DNA of 64,000 nt from positions 868,001-932,000 of the forward strand of contig JAJOHG010000007.1 in assembly GCA_021029095.1 (NCBI GenBank), given 5' to 3'. The DNA comes from Phellopilus nigrolimitatus. Taxonomy: Eukaryota; Basidiomycota; Agaricomycetes; Hymenochaetales; Hymenochaetaceae. Every line of letters starts with the position of its first letter. The first letter of the stretch is position 1. Below the pieces are notes generated by a model. It saw nothing but the letters and a program-made list of their open reading frames with translations, did not search any database and was not told the origin of the DNA. Both the position numbers and the translations under genes were made by a program. Shown piece after piece: positions 12,201-25,637 of this stretch.

Positions 12201-12981
12201 CGATGGAAAGGAGCCCGATGGAAAGGATGAAAAGTGGCCGATTTTCGATAAAATGGACCAGTTTGCTCTGGACATTTACAATGCTGACGACAATCCCCAT
12301 CCGGTCATCCGTATCTGTCTCATTATGGGCATCAAAGAACCCGTTCTGAGAGCCAGACAGATAGAGCTCGTCAATGAAAAGGGCAAGAAATATGTCGCGT
12401 TCGATATCTGGTGCACAGGTCTGTCGAGCGAATATCTCCATCCGATTCAAAAAGACGAAGAGGCGGATTGGACGGCGCTGGTCGACACGAGTCACCCGTG
12501 GGAGGATCTTTACAAGATGCCCCCGCGGCCGCCGCAGTCGGAGCCGCAGTCGCAGCCTCAGTCGCAGTCGCAGTCGCAGTCGCAGTCGCAGTCGCGGCCG
12601 CAGCCGCAGTCGCAGTCGCGGTCGAGGGATGATAGGAGGAAACCAAATCCGATGCGATTCGAATTGCAAACCATGGATTCCGCTGCAGCTACGCCTTGGC
12701 CGTTCTGGTATCACTACTTCCCATTGCCGGGTTCTCATACGGTTTCCCGAAGTAAAAGCTTCAGCGTTGAAGATTTTAAACATCTTAAAGAAAAAGCCAA
12801 TAAAGAAAGAAGAAGAAGGGATAAAGACGCTAGAGAAGAAGAGGCGAAGAAGACGGCTCTTGCAAAGCGTACGCGCTCAAGCGCAAGACATGCTGACAAG
12901 ACGAAAGTGGCCACGTCGGTCAACCCCATGGACGTCGACGAGGAGGCAACCGAGACAAAGGACGAGGATGAGACGAACTGA
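9221..12981 (+). CDS. Large P-loop NTPase-like protein of unknown function
   Basis: Seven exons (9221-9680, 9733-9801, 9858-10076, 10135-10400, 10459-10705, 10758-11181, 11232-12981) join in frame to 1144 residues. Residues 1-155 are a helical N-terminal region that also exists as a tandem broken copy at 13491. A Walker A-like loop, QSSGTGKSR, lies at about 219-227; Q stands where the first glycine of GxxxxGKS is usual. A Walker B strand, LVIIAFDEA, lies at about 441-449, followed by LFTLFLSTTG, which resembles a sensor strand. The C-terminal half is mostly helical, with a Lys/Asp-rich repeat at about 862-897, an SQ/PQ dipeptide repeat at about 995-1030 and a basic tail. No signal peptide or membrane helix is seen. 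I do not recognise a named family; it resembles lineage-expanded fungal NTPases sometimes linked to Crinkler-type proteins, but no Crinkler N-terminal motif is seen. Both low-complexity repeats invite length variation. Confidence 0.78.
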
Positions 12982-13490
12982 AACGAAACCGAGGGGGGGG
13001 AAAGGGGGGGGGGGGGGGGGGGGGGGGGGGAGTGCCGTTAAACAACGAACCTAGCGGCCCTTGTACTTCTTGACTCTGAGAGGATTTGGACGGTGTAAGT
13101 GTGGATTTGGTCAGCACTGCTCAGGCCGAGCTTCGGAGACTGGACGAAGGAAGAGCCGCGTTTCTTTTATCTTTAGCCTGGAATTGCTTTCTAGTCGGTT
13201 TCCGACTCGCTTACTCAATCATGTTTTCTTTTCTTTCTGACTGTTGTAAATTACACGAAGGAGATGTAGCATTTTATAGGAAACCCTCGCATGACATGCA
13301 CGTGTCGCTGTAAGCATATGTGCTATAGCTTATTGCACGCTGTAAATGCATCTACAGGAGTGCCAATCATGCCATAATATTTACATGAAGCGCGAGCAGC
13401 CACATTTTGACCGTGGGAATGTATGGCACAACACGGCCTTGACGCGTACTACCGCCATTATCGTGTCCTTGCGCCCCCTTACTCCAGTGA
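12982..13490. other. Intergenic spacer with long poly-G run
   Basis: Directly after the NTPase stop lie 8 G, AAA and a run of 27 G (13004-13030). The rest, up to the truncated paralog, shows no gene. The G-run lies in the likely 3' UTR and could form G-quadruplex structure; assembly error is also possible in such a run. Confidence 0.6.
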
Positions 13491-14180
13491 ATGATGGGTG
13501 ATGCCGTACGCCCTCACCGCCTAGGGCGCAGACGCTTCGTCTCGTCTAGGAACTCTCCGGACCGCAAGCACCAGCAAAGCGACGCTCGGCGACTCAGCAT
13601 GGAAGTCGACGCGGAAATCAGTAACTTCATCCGTAGTGTTCGTGGCATGAATGGTTTTGCATACATTATCAAAAGTGGAGAAGAAGGAACGCTATCCGGA
13701 TCTATAGACGGCCCTCTCTTTTACTATGGCCCTCCCATCTTGTCTCGTCTCGTGGACTTCTGCGGAAAGTATAGCTTCAAGGATTTCAACGTGGATTTGA
13801 AAGATTTCGATAAATGCAGAGGCCGCCTCGGTCAAATGCCGAATGAAGACGTGGACGAACTCGGGAGGTTGTTCTGTGTGGCATTGATTTTGACCATGGA
13901 CGGTCCCAAGCCGCCATCCGAGCGACTGTTTTCAGTGTCGGCTTGGGCAGAGGTCTTGAATCATGGTCAGCGTTCGTGAAATGCTCATAGTGAAACACCT
14001 GTCTGATGTAAAACTAGCCTTTTTCGATGCTCCTTCCACAACGCCCACGGAATCTAGATGAACGATCATTGAGGGCATGTTGTTGCTCAAGGAAAAGGTG
14101 AGTTGTTCCGATGATCACGTAGGAAAAACTTGGACCTGACACGGCTTTAGTGACCATTTGCCAAGACAGAAATCGCGAAT
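13491..14180 (+). pseudogene. Truncated tandem copy of the NTPase-like gene
   Basis: An open frame from 13491 to 13979 encodes 162 residues matching the N-terminal exon of the gene at 9221: shared NSPDR, QQSD, EVDAEIS, FIRS, DVDELG/DVNELG and a closing VLNHG/VLGHG. The intron donor GTCAGCG is kept at the same place. Splicing to the acceptor near 14018 gives AFFDAP, as in the full gene, but a stop (TGA) follows within nine residues. Beyond it, relics of exon 2 and the start of exon 3 (NREYV against NREFV, near 14170) remain; then similarity ends. The Walker motifs and everything after them are missing. It is a decayed partial tandem duplicate, although a short N-terminal-only protein could still be made. 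Confidence 0.72.
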
Positions 14181-15687
14181 ATGTATGCATGGCTCTGGTC
14201 TACTTACTTCTATCGCATAGACAACGTGGCGAAATAATCCGGAAGCCGCAGCTTACTAAGGATGTCTGGCCAGTTAACGTAATGCAAATACAATGTGTGG
14301 CTTAGGTCGAGCTGACTATGTGCAATATATTTCCTGGTCTGCCCCTCGCGTTTTCGAGTTACATACGGATCAGACTATAAATTCTGGACTACATCGTGCT
14401 TGTCGACGTCTGTCATTCTCTTACAGACAGCATAGATCTTAGCCAAGGCCCGCAAAGGGCTGCAACAAGCTGTACGCTCTCGTCGACTCATGAGTGTCTC
14501 AACCTTCGACAAAGGAAGCGATCTACATGTACTTACAGCTCTTTGCATATCTAGTGATAGACGCGAATCATACTGAAACGAAATCACTTTATGAATTTAT
14601 ATAATCAAGATTTCGACACCATGCCTATGTCACGCTGTTAGACATCAACAGCCAACTTATGTACTACATCCGAAGGTGTAGAGAGTAGATATGCATCGAG
14701 TACATCATATGCACGGGCGAGAAGAGAATTATGCCAGCCAAAGCATGGTAATTGATGATTTCTTGATTATCATCCTTTTATTTGTTTTGGAATATTGGGC
14801 TGTGAAAAGTGAATTTGTGCGGCGTGTTTTGTCTATTCTATTGTTTGTAGATCGCCAAATCTCTGAACATGTCCATACAAATTTGTCTGTTGAGTAGATT
14901 TGCTATTACACAAGTATAAAGAGTTGTTGGAGTTCCAGAGAACCATCCGGTGCACGTCGAAATCTCGCTGACTGTCACGATTTATGCAGAGAGCTGTAAA
15001 TCTCATAAAAGAATAAGGAACTGCGGGCTGCCGCAAGGCACCGACTCGGCACTTCAGGCAACCCCCTATGGAAGACCTATTAGGTAGGGCCAACCCATAA
15101 GGGAGTAGCCACCTAGGAGGTCCAGTTTGGTTATGTGAATCCCATGGCTGATGGGCGTGCCCAAAACCTTGGGCATGTCCAAACATATGGGCATGCCCAA
15201 AATTCCAAAATATTCAAATTAAGCCACCAGTATGAATTGAACTACTAACCTTTCGCTTACCAAACAAAAGCACTTTTAACAACCTCTAGATGCTCAGTTG
15301 GTAGTAACAGCCGTGTAACGTGCTCATCTTACGTGAGAAACGGTCTCTGCCTAATAAGGGCAGAAGTGGAAACGGAAACGCGTTTCAAAAGAAAAGTTTC
15401 GCGGAGCTTGCCGAGCTACCGTATTTTGACTGTTTACACTGTACGTAGATCGAATACTAGCGCAAGCTGTTTAAAGAGATTATTACTTTCGTTCAAGCAA
15501 TATAGTATACATGATACAAAAGCGTCCAATTTTAACTATGGAATTCGAACCGGCATTCTAATAGGCTCGTAATTATATATAGACTGGGAAGGAACATTTG
15601 AAATATAAAAGATGAGTGCATTGTGCTTTCAATACTAGTGCGGCTTGCTTGGATGGTGAACGAGAATACATGTGGGAAATATTTGCT
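14181..15687. other. Intergenic, about 1.5 kb
   Basis: No gene is seen. It contains the 18-base palindromic tandem repeat at 15152-15205 and an AT-rich stretch near 14590-14900. Small open frames show no recognisable motif. Part of it may be a worn mobile element, but no terminal repeats or coding remnants were identified. Confidence 0.45.
15152..15205. repeat. Three 18-base tandem units, each a GGGCRTGYCC palindrome
   Basis: Units begin at 15152, 15170 and 15188, exactly 18 bases apart: TGGGCGTGCCCAAAACCT, TGGGCATGTCCAAACATA and TGGGCATGCCCAAAATTC. The third contains a perfect 12-base palindrome (15188-15199). Even spacing of imperfect palindromes fits either a repeated protein-binding site or a slipped repeat. 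It lies about 480 bases past the HECT gene stop codon, outside any gene. Confidence 0.65.
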
Positions 15688-18600
15688 TCATGACAAATGG
15701 AAACTACCGACGCCTTCCATCATCGCTGTTTCGAGCTTCTGTAGCATGACGGCCTTCGAGCTGTACTGCGGCAGCTTCAGGTAGTTAACACACGTCATCA
15801 CGCTTGGAAGATAGTCATCTGCGGTGAGAGGCGCCTCATGAGGCTTACGAACGACGGTGAGTGGAGGGCTGAGACCACGGAAACCTAAAGAGCAATGTGA
15901 ATATTAGACATCATAAGTGTCCTGGACAAAGCGCACCTCCAATCGGTAATTTCGGGCTACCAGTGATGAACTGAAGAAAGTTCCTCCGCGCCCGAACATC
16001 ATACTCAGACATGATTACCGCCAGATCACGGATGGTCGAGCTTTCAACGTTGAATCCATGGTCAGCTTTCATCGATTCCATCAAAGCTGCATTGTGAGAA
16101 GGTTAGAGATAGCCTTTAAGAACGAAGTGTAATATCCTCACTTTCGATGCTCCAGTCCTCTTCAGCACTGCCAAACAAAACACCTAGCTCATCTGCAGAG
16201 AAGGCCTGAAGGTCGGAGACGGGGAAGACTTTGGAGAAACCTTCGCGGAAAGCCTTTACTTGGACCTCAGCACCTTTACCGATTGTAGCATCAATGACTT
16301 CATGGATGTAATCCTCGACGTTCTCTGCAGTAACAGCGATATCTTTACCTCCCGGCTAATATTGAGAAGTACAGGTTAGCCACCCACTCTGAACGAACGA
16401 ATTACCATAAACTTACCCGTAACTCAATATCATATCCCGGCAGGGTAAAGTCTAGCATCATGTCATCGATAGAACCTAGCTCAGTCTCCATCTGGTTCGA
16501 AAAAAGCCATATGTTAGCGGCCGCCTTAAAGCCATAAGTTTGATAATACCTTGACATCATCTGATCCAAAAGGCTCGATGAACGCTTGGAGTCTCGCCAA
16601 AGAACTCGCCAGCGTGGGGTCAACATACTTTGAGACAGATTAGACGTGTCCAATGGTCAAATATGTAAGACACAAAAACAAGACTCACTCTCAGACTAGA
16701 AATGGTCAACGGCACTTCCTCTCCAAGAACCATTTTTAGAAAGATTTTGTTGAACGTCATGTCAATGATACGAGAATCGAGCATTGCCTTCGCAATGAAT
16801 TGACCGACGATTCTGAAGATGTAGGTGCGTTTCTCTCCCCCATCGGCAGTGGCGTCGGAAGACCCTACCGAAGCAGGGAAAAGTCCAGTAGGGTGATGCA
16901 CGTAAACACCGGGATATGTTGTGTCGGCATCCCGCCAGATCTTCAGATCACGTCTCGCAAATTCTCGGGAAACCATGGAGTAGAATTCTAACGTAGGCCC
17001 CAGCCCAGTTCCAACCTCATCAAAATATTCGACTTCAAGAATCGAAGACGACGATCCGTAAAGCTCGAACACTTTGAAAGCGGACTCAAGAATGTGCTTT
17101 CTTGAGATACGAACTTTCTGCCTCTGCAAGCGCCCGAGGAAGCCGAAGGTGTCGTCACGTCGCGAGCTTTCCTGAGCCCGATTTTGGCTTTGCCACTTCA
17201 AGATTAGGCGTGCATAACCAAACGAAGTTGACTGCAGGAATGAGAAGCGTGTAGAGAACGGGAATAAAAATGGGAAGTGCAAAGGAAGATCCATGGCCCA
17301 CTCGGGAAGACAGGCGCTACGAATAAAATAAAATAAGAAAGCGTATACAGAAGCAGTGCTGATACATACCTTGCCACAATCATCGGTTCCTCTAGTTGCC
17401 GTGTCAGCTTAGCAGTCAGCTTGTTGTTGATGAAGGCCGTTTCAGAGAGTGGCTGAGCGTTGGAGATGCTATTGTCAGGGATTTGAGCATTCAACTTATG
17501 CAGAACACGCAAAAGCTTCAGTATCTTCGAGTGCGGAGCATCGTCTGAGAGGGAGGCGAGTGAAGAAATAGGTGATCTCGCTCTCGATGGGGGCTCAGCT
17601 GCGTCTTGATAAGCAATTGTAAGGAAAACAAGAAAGGTTGATAAGCATTTTTCAACTCACTGTCAGCAATCTGTCGAGGTCCTGTCACCTTCTTGTACTT
17701 CACAGTGTACACGCCCTGCCAGATCATGCTTGACGGCACAGTACCGCCTGGCGATTTACGGGTTTCGTGATTGTGGACTGCCCCGTAGATGGTCGTGTCC
17801 AGAGGGAGGACGTGGTCATCCATGGTGAACTCTAAGTGCCAGTCGCTAGCTTTGTTTTTTAGGGCAGCGGCGTAGGAGGGTTTTTGAGTCGACAAGCTTG
17901 AAGACGGGCCCGCAGCACCGGCAATTGGGCTAGGTGTCGCTACACGAGTGCCATCAGGAGTCTGTGCTTCTACTTTCGAGCCATCTGTAAGACGGTGTCA
18001 ACATTAGCACAGAAGAGGTATCACCAAACCCTTACCATCAGCCACGGACAGAGTGACAGTCTTTTCTGCAGCACCGTCGTCGTCGTCATCTAGGTCTTCT
18101 TCAAATACCTTCGTACGAGTTCTCAACACACCAGAACGACAAACGCCTTCAGAAAGTCACGTACCTCGGCATCTACCTCAGCATCCATAAAGTCACCCGA
18201 GTTCTCATCGTCCTCATCATGGATGCCCGATTCACTTCCAGCGGCTTCTCCCGAAACCTCCTGTGCATTAGCCTTGTCCTTAGCCAGCGGGGCAACCGCG
18301 ACAGTAGACGTCGAAGCAACAGAAGGAGGTGCAGCCGGCGCAGACGAGCTTGACGCTTGCGCATTGGCGCTCTCGGCCAGAGATCCTGTAGATGCTTTTG
18401 CACTGAGACGAAGGCTTCGACGTCGCTCGGGCTTCGAGTCGAATGAAGCGAGCGCGCTACTGGCATTGGTTGCCTGAGTAGGCGGCGGTCCGCTGAAAGA
18501 TGACGATCCAGGAATCGCTGATGTCCCACTGGCTAGAGCATCGGACGGAAAATGTCCAGCAGCAAGCGCGGCGAGCATCCCAGACAACCTTGAACCACTC

Positions 18601-21600
18601 ATCGACGACAGAAGACCAGATAATCGCGGACGTAGGTAATCGTTCAGTGCCTGGAAAGTTGCAATAGCGTGAATCGAGACGACTATATTGCTACTTCCGA
18701 CACGCGGAGTTTCCGATCCCTCCTCAGCGATCAAACGAAGACGTATTTGACGGGCTAGGAGCGATGGAGAGTTACGCTTCGAGTCTATCGAACACCTCAG
18801 CTATACAAGATGATAGGGAAAAAAAATCAATGCTCCTACCTTCCATGCCAGGAGTGACCGTAGAAACTTCGAATGACTCCATACGGGTCAGACTTTCCTG
18901 CAGCTTCTTCACGAGCACGCTTAAGGGCGATGGACCAGCCGAAGGCTTTCCGCCCTTGAAAGGGGCCAATTCTTCCAGAAGAAGCTTTTGACGCACTGTG
19001 ACAAGTCGTAAGTAAAGGTCGTCCTCGATCAAGGAGAAAACAGTTGAAAGCACGAACCTTCACCGTTTTCAGAGGTTGCAAACTCGAGGAGCGCATCAAC
19101 GAGCCCGCTTTGTAGAAGCTCGAAGCTCGAAACAGACGTGTGGTGAGACGAGAACAGGTGAGCAAGCTCTTGCAGCGTCTCGCGCAGCTGCTCGTCGCTT
19201 GTGTCATTCTGCTTCAGTACACCGACGAGATGGCGAAGGCACGTGAACGTCGCGTCTCCGTCAGCTTGAACGTCGTTCGACAAGTACTTGAACCGAATGA
19301 CTCGGGCTCGCAGGGTGTAGGCATCTTCGGGATCCAACAGATGAGGTCGTCGACTACTTGATGGCGCTGGTCCCGGTACAGGCAGTGGCAAGGGGACAGG
19401 CGCTTCCGGAATCTCAGGAGCAGCTCCATCCGAGTCTTTGTTTTCTTCCTTAACCTTTTCCTTTTCCTTGTCTTTTGTCCGAGGAGGAAGGGGACGAGCT
19501 GCGAGCTGTTCGATCTCATGCAAAACACCCTCTCTTCTGAATGACGCCCTGTAGTCTGCAGGAGCTTTGCTAATAAGAAGCTCGACCATTTGCAGACCTC
19601 CGATCATAAGATTCGGGTGATCCTTAGCAGACAAGATAGAGCTAGCAAAGCTTGCGATAGGAACGTTCTGACAAGATAATTTCAGTATCAGTTAAATCAA
19701 ATTTCACTTGGCCACTTACTTTCATGGTTTGCCTCAAATGTTCCTCGTCTTGGAAGCAGATCGCCTTCAACAGCGATGCCAACGATTTGATCCTAATAGG
19801 GACAGAGACACTAGCGGCATAGACGTCTACCAAGATGGGAAGAACCAGATTAACGAAGCGGTTGACAACCTCAGGGTGTTGCCGAAGAAGGTTGGCTCGG
19901 TCAACAGTGTTGTCCTTAGCGGGAGTAACGATGGGCGGCAGGACTGGAAGAGCATCCGGCGCCTCAGCAGCAGGCACAACCGCCGGTGTCGCTGACTCGT
20001 CTTCTCCAGGAGTCGAAGGCCCGCCAGTCGGCGTGTGCGCTCGCGAAGAAGATGGTGACTGGCCGCCAGGAAGCGACGAGAGCGCACTTGCCGCAGCCGC
20101 TCGTGCCGCAGCGCGATCGGCCTTCGCCTTTGCCTTGATCATGCGATGGAGCGCCTTCTCCGAATATCCTTTGTGGTCAAACGTTCCGTCTTTCAAAGGG
20201 ATCAACATGTGTATTTAGTCACGATAAGTAAGAGACATACCTTTAGGCAAGGGCGGCATGAGTTCTGATACTAAGGTCAGTGCTTCTTCCACTTGCTCCT
20301 TCGGTCGGTGGCCTAAATTCTGCATGACCGTCATATCTGCTAGGCCACCGCCTAGACCTTGACCTGTCGCACTGTCGCCTTGTTCTGCACCATCGTCCGC
20401 GGACGGAGGAAGTACACCAGTTAGGATCTGGTACAGAGTTGTCACGATGTCCGCTTGTAAAAGCGCTAGCGCAATCTTCGGGCTAGCGCGCGCAGCTGTT
20501 GCCAGGCCCCGGATTAATAACGTGAAAGTGTTCGGTGGAACAAGTGGCGACCCTCCCGCAGGTAGAAGTAACATGTTAATCGCTCGAATAAGATCCGTGT
20601 CTACGAGAACCTCAAGTTTCTCAGCATGCGAACGATGGTAAGACTCGATCACCCTTATGACACATAGTGCCGCGAAGTCAACGAGTCTTTGATCAGCGTA
20701 GCCCAAACAGTTGCGTATGATGGGCCAGACGTCCTTAATCATCGGCAAGTTATCCGCAGACGCATTACGACAGCAGTTGGCCGCAGCCTGCAGGGCTGTG
20801 CGCTGAACAGCGATTGAGAAGAAATCCAAAAAACTTAAGAGGGCAGCTAGGCCACCCTCGCGCACGATCGCGCTGGGATACTCTTCTGAAATCTTCTCTA
20901 ACGTCTACGAAAAGTTTTAAGCAGACGTATGAGAATGCTCGGTTTATAAGGAAGCTTACGAGTAAAGTCTGTTCAGCTAGATCGATGTACGAGATCTCAA
21001 GCAATTTGCTGCAGAGAACAGGAATTGCACCATGGTACACTAGAGTGTGGCCACAGCCAGGAAGAGCCTCCATCAGGTTAGCAAGACATCTACAAGCCAG
21101 TAGCTGAGCTTCTAGGTTCTCGTCACCAGGGAGGGTGCCACCGGCACTCATTTGGAGCGCTGCGGCAAGCGCCGCATCTTCGTCGTTGTTCTCATCGTCG
21201 TCGTCACCCTCATCTTGAGCCGCTTCACCGCCAGTACCCCCAAGAATACGAACGAGCTCTCTGACAAAGCTTTCGACTTGGAAAGAACCTGCCAGCGTAT
21301 CCTCAGTACTGATACTAAGAAGTTCACTGAGCTCTTGGAGTGCAATGAGTTTCGTCGTCGGATCAGCCGAAGGCTTGATATTGTTAAGAAGAGTTCGTAG
21401 ACGGGCGTTCAGCTGGCTCATATAGCCCCCAAGCCGCGAGAAGTCGAACATCGCCATCGTCTCCTCGAGAGTCCGGCGAGAATCTGGCGACGCCTCGGCT
21501 GGCGGCTGAACCGCCCTTTCTTCTTCATGATGCTCATCGTCACTCTTCTCCGCATTCTCGTCACCATCGCGATGGTCCTCCTCCTCATTCATCGGTTCCT

Positions 21601-22379
21601 CGTCATCATGCACCCCCACACCGTAATCGACATCCATCATCTCTTCGTCGTCTTCAAGTCGCGAAGGTCCAGGTGCCGCCACGGCTTTGCCCTTTGCCGT
21701 GCTTTTACCCTTCGCCGTAGATCTACTTTGAAATGGTTAGCTAAGAAGAACGAGTTGCTTTGAGCAATAAAGATGCAAACCTGGTTTTCTTCGGCATTTG
21801 CGAAGTCAAATCCTTTCTAGTTCGGAGCGTATAGGAGCTGGACGGGCGTTGTCTCTTCGGGGAGCTGGGTGTCGATTCGTCTTCCGAAACGGAGTCAGGA
21901 TTAGCGCGTTTCTTTCCCTTCGAATCTTTAGTGGTGGGTTCGTTGATGATTAAGGACGCAGCGGTTGGCGGAAGAGTGGCGCGACGAGTCCTGGAAAGCG
22001 GAGTCAGTGATCCGTTCAAAGTAAGGTAGGGGTCGCAAAGTTGATTTTGCTTACCTCTTGCTTGCACGAGTGGGTGCAGATGGAGAATCGGTAATAACTT
22101 CTTTGGCCTTACCTTTACCAGCGTGGTCACGGGCGCGTCTCTGCATCGCATCGGAATGTCAGCGTCGCACATATTCCAAGTAAGAGACGGACGGCGTACA
22201 GCAGTTTGTTCGGTCGGTTGCTCGTCCTTCTCCCGTTCTCTCTCTTTCTCCTTTGCGGCTTTAAGACGTGTGCTTGCGCGGGTCGGCGCCCTGTCACTGT
22301 GGTTTGCGTTCGATGAAGACGATGCAGCCTGCGTGTGGGACGATGAACTCGACGCTGCCTGATGTCGTTCGAAGTCCAT
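15688..22379 (-). CDS. ufd4: HECT-type E3 ubiquitin ligase, UFD4/TRIP12 type
   Basis: This multi-exon gene starts at [11 protein letters not shown] (22379) and ends GVGSFHLS (stop 15690-15688). A basic Ser-rich N terminus and acidic stretches precede armadillo-like helical repeats ([63 protein letters not shown]), as in UFD4 and human TRIP12. The C-terminal HECT domain shows [19 protein letters not shown] and [20 protein letters not shown]. The thioester cysteine lies in [15 protein letters not shown] (codon at 15792-15790). UFD4-type ligases ubiquitinate N-degron and ubiquitin-fusion substrates for the proteasome. Length and order fit a complete gene; exact intron borders were not all resolved. 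The next gene upstream, an aminotransferase, points the same way and appears unrelated. Confidence 0.92.
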
Positions 22380-22800
22380 TGAATTCAGGCCGCCATCGAC
22401 CTAACCGGCTAGTTCGCGAAAGACCTGAGGTAAGCTGAGCACCGTCGGCGTCTACGTCGTCGGTGTCGGTGAGTGAGTAACGGTGCCCGTCCACCCGTGA
22501 GTCCGAAAAAGGCTAACGGCCCTTAACCCTTTACGTGGATCGGAGTCCCAACCTCTGTGGCGTTTAGATCTTACAAATAATGAATATATTTTACCCACTC
22601 TCTTTCTCCCCTTTTAAAAATGACGAATAGGTATAAGCTTCAAGCACGCGGGTATAACAAACCGTGCTATTTGATTTTGTAAGCTACAGGAGGTATGCTT
22701 TGACAAGTAACGACATAACCGAAGATACATTCCCTCTATCTTATTTACAAATCTCGTTCTAGTTATCTTGACTCCTTATTGAAAAATGGCGCGTAGTAGC
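22380..22800. other. Intergenic spacer
   Basis: This lies between the HECT gene start and the aminotransferase stop, both on the minus strand. It must contain the HECT promoter. I see no gene and no clear core element. Confidence 0.5.
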
Positions 22801-24588
<1,788 letters not shown>

Positions 24589-25540
24589 GTTTGTATGCGC
24601 TGTATGTTTGCTTGCCGCGGTCCTTTAGTGTGTTGTGATTACCCGGGGAGATTCCTATCGGATCGACGCTCTGCTTAAGTATGATGCCCCCGGCCTGGAC
24701 CGGCCAGCTTTATCGCTCCGATAGCGCAAAAATCTTGAGATAAGATATGGAAATTAGACAATGTATTTTCCTCTACCTGACCCTCTTTGCCAGACGGTGA
24801 GACTTGTGTACATGTACGTATTCGGCGCTCAGTCTGAAGGCAAATATCTGGTTTAGGCAAGTCGCCTCTTGGCCGACAGACAACTTGAAATTTAACGACT
24901 CATGAAGCCCTCGAAACTAGCTACGTCGAAAGAATTTAAGAACACCTTTACGCGTGTTTGGAGACGCGTACGGAAGTACAGTGCTCAGCAAATTGTAATG
25001 TTGTGGTGTTTTCGAACATGACGATAATCTCATGCAAGATCTGCAGAGCCACAGGAAACCCCGGAAAAACGTCATGACTGGGGAATGACAGAGAATGAAG
25101 GCCGGTGGCCTTTTGTCTCTCGCTGCAGCGTTTTAAGACATATCCTGTGCTACCCCGTTCTTGTAGCTATCCGGGCGGTTATGCTTTGGTACGATATGAT
25201 GTCTGTGACCGTGCTTAAGGAGACATGAACCAGTCTTTGACTGCATCTGGCTTCCAAAAACATAAATCAAAAGCCTGTATGAAATGAGACACATACGAGC
25301 CGTTTCTCACGTTGCATGTCAGCCAAAACAAATTTATGGAGAGTCAATCAAGAAGTTCGCACCCGACAGGTGAAGTTCGTGCACTTCAATTCAGACCAAG
25401 CCTTTCCTTCAGAACCTATCTTCCATCAAATCCCGACACAACTTCTAATGCACATAACTCGCTCGAAAAAACAATTAAGAAAAAAATCAGAAAAAAATTG
25501 CAGAATGTCCGAAATGCCCCGGGATATGGACAAAAACACT
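24589..25540. other. Intergenic, about 0.95 kb
   Basis: This is the promoter side of the aminotransferase, then non-coding sequence up to the tRNA gene. On the minus strand, a run of five T about eight bases past the tRNA 3' end (near 25534) is a plausible RNA polymerase III terminator. Confidence 0.5.
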
Positions 25541-25637
25541 GGGCCTGACTGGGAATTGAACCCAGGACCTCCTCGATTGATGATGCGATATGGCTCACAC
25601 ACCCTAACAAGGAATCATACTACTAGACCATCAGGCC
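25541..25637 (-). tRNA. tRNA-Pro (AGG) with a 25-base intron
   Basis: Read on the minus strand, the gene starts GGCCTGATGGTCTAGTAGTA and ends TCAGGCCC. The acceptor stem GGCCTGA pairs perfectly with TCAGGCC, and the discriminator base is C, as usual for eukaryotic proline tRNA. The anticodon stem CCTTG pairs with CGAGG (one G-T pair). The loop reads TTAGGG, then an intron, then T, giving anticodon AGG with the intron after position 37, the canonical eukaryotic site. The T arm is CCTGGGTTCAATTCCCAG. The B box is good, and a T-run follows the 3' end. No break is visible. Confidence 0.93.

Noticed and set aside
11677..12783. Minus-strand frame of 368 codons rich in Arg-Leu dipeptides
   Set aside because: It is the antisense of the Ser-Gln hexamer repeat and flanking coding sequence of the NTPase-like gene; the repeat alone keeps it open.
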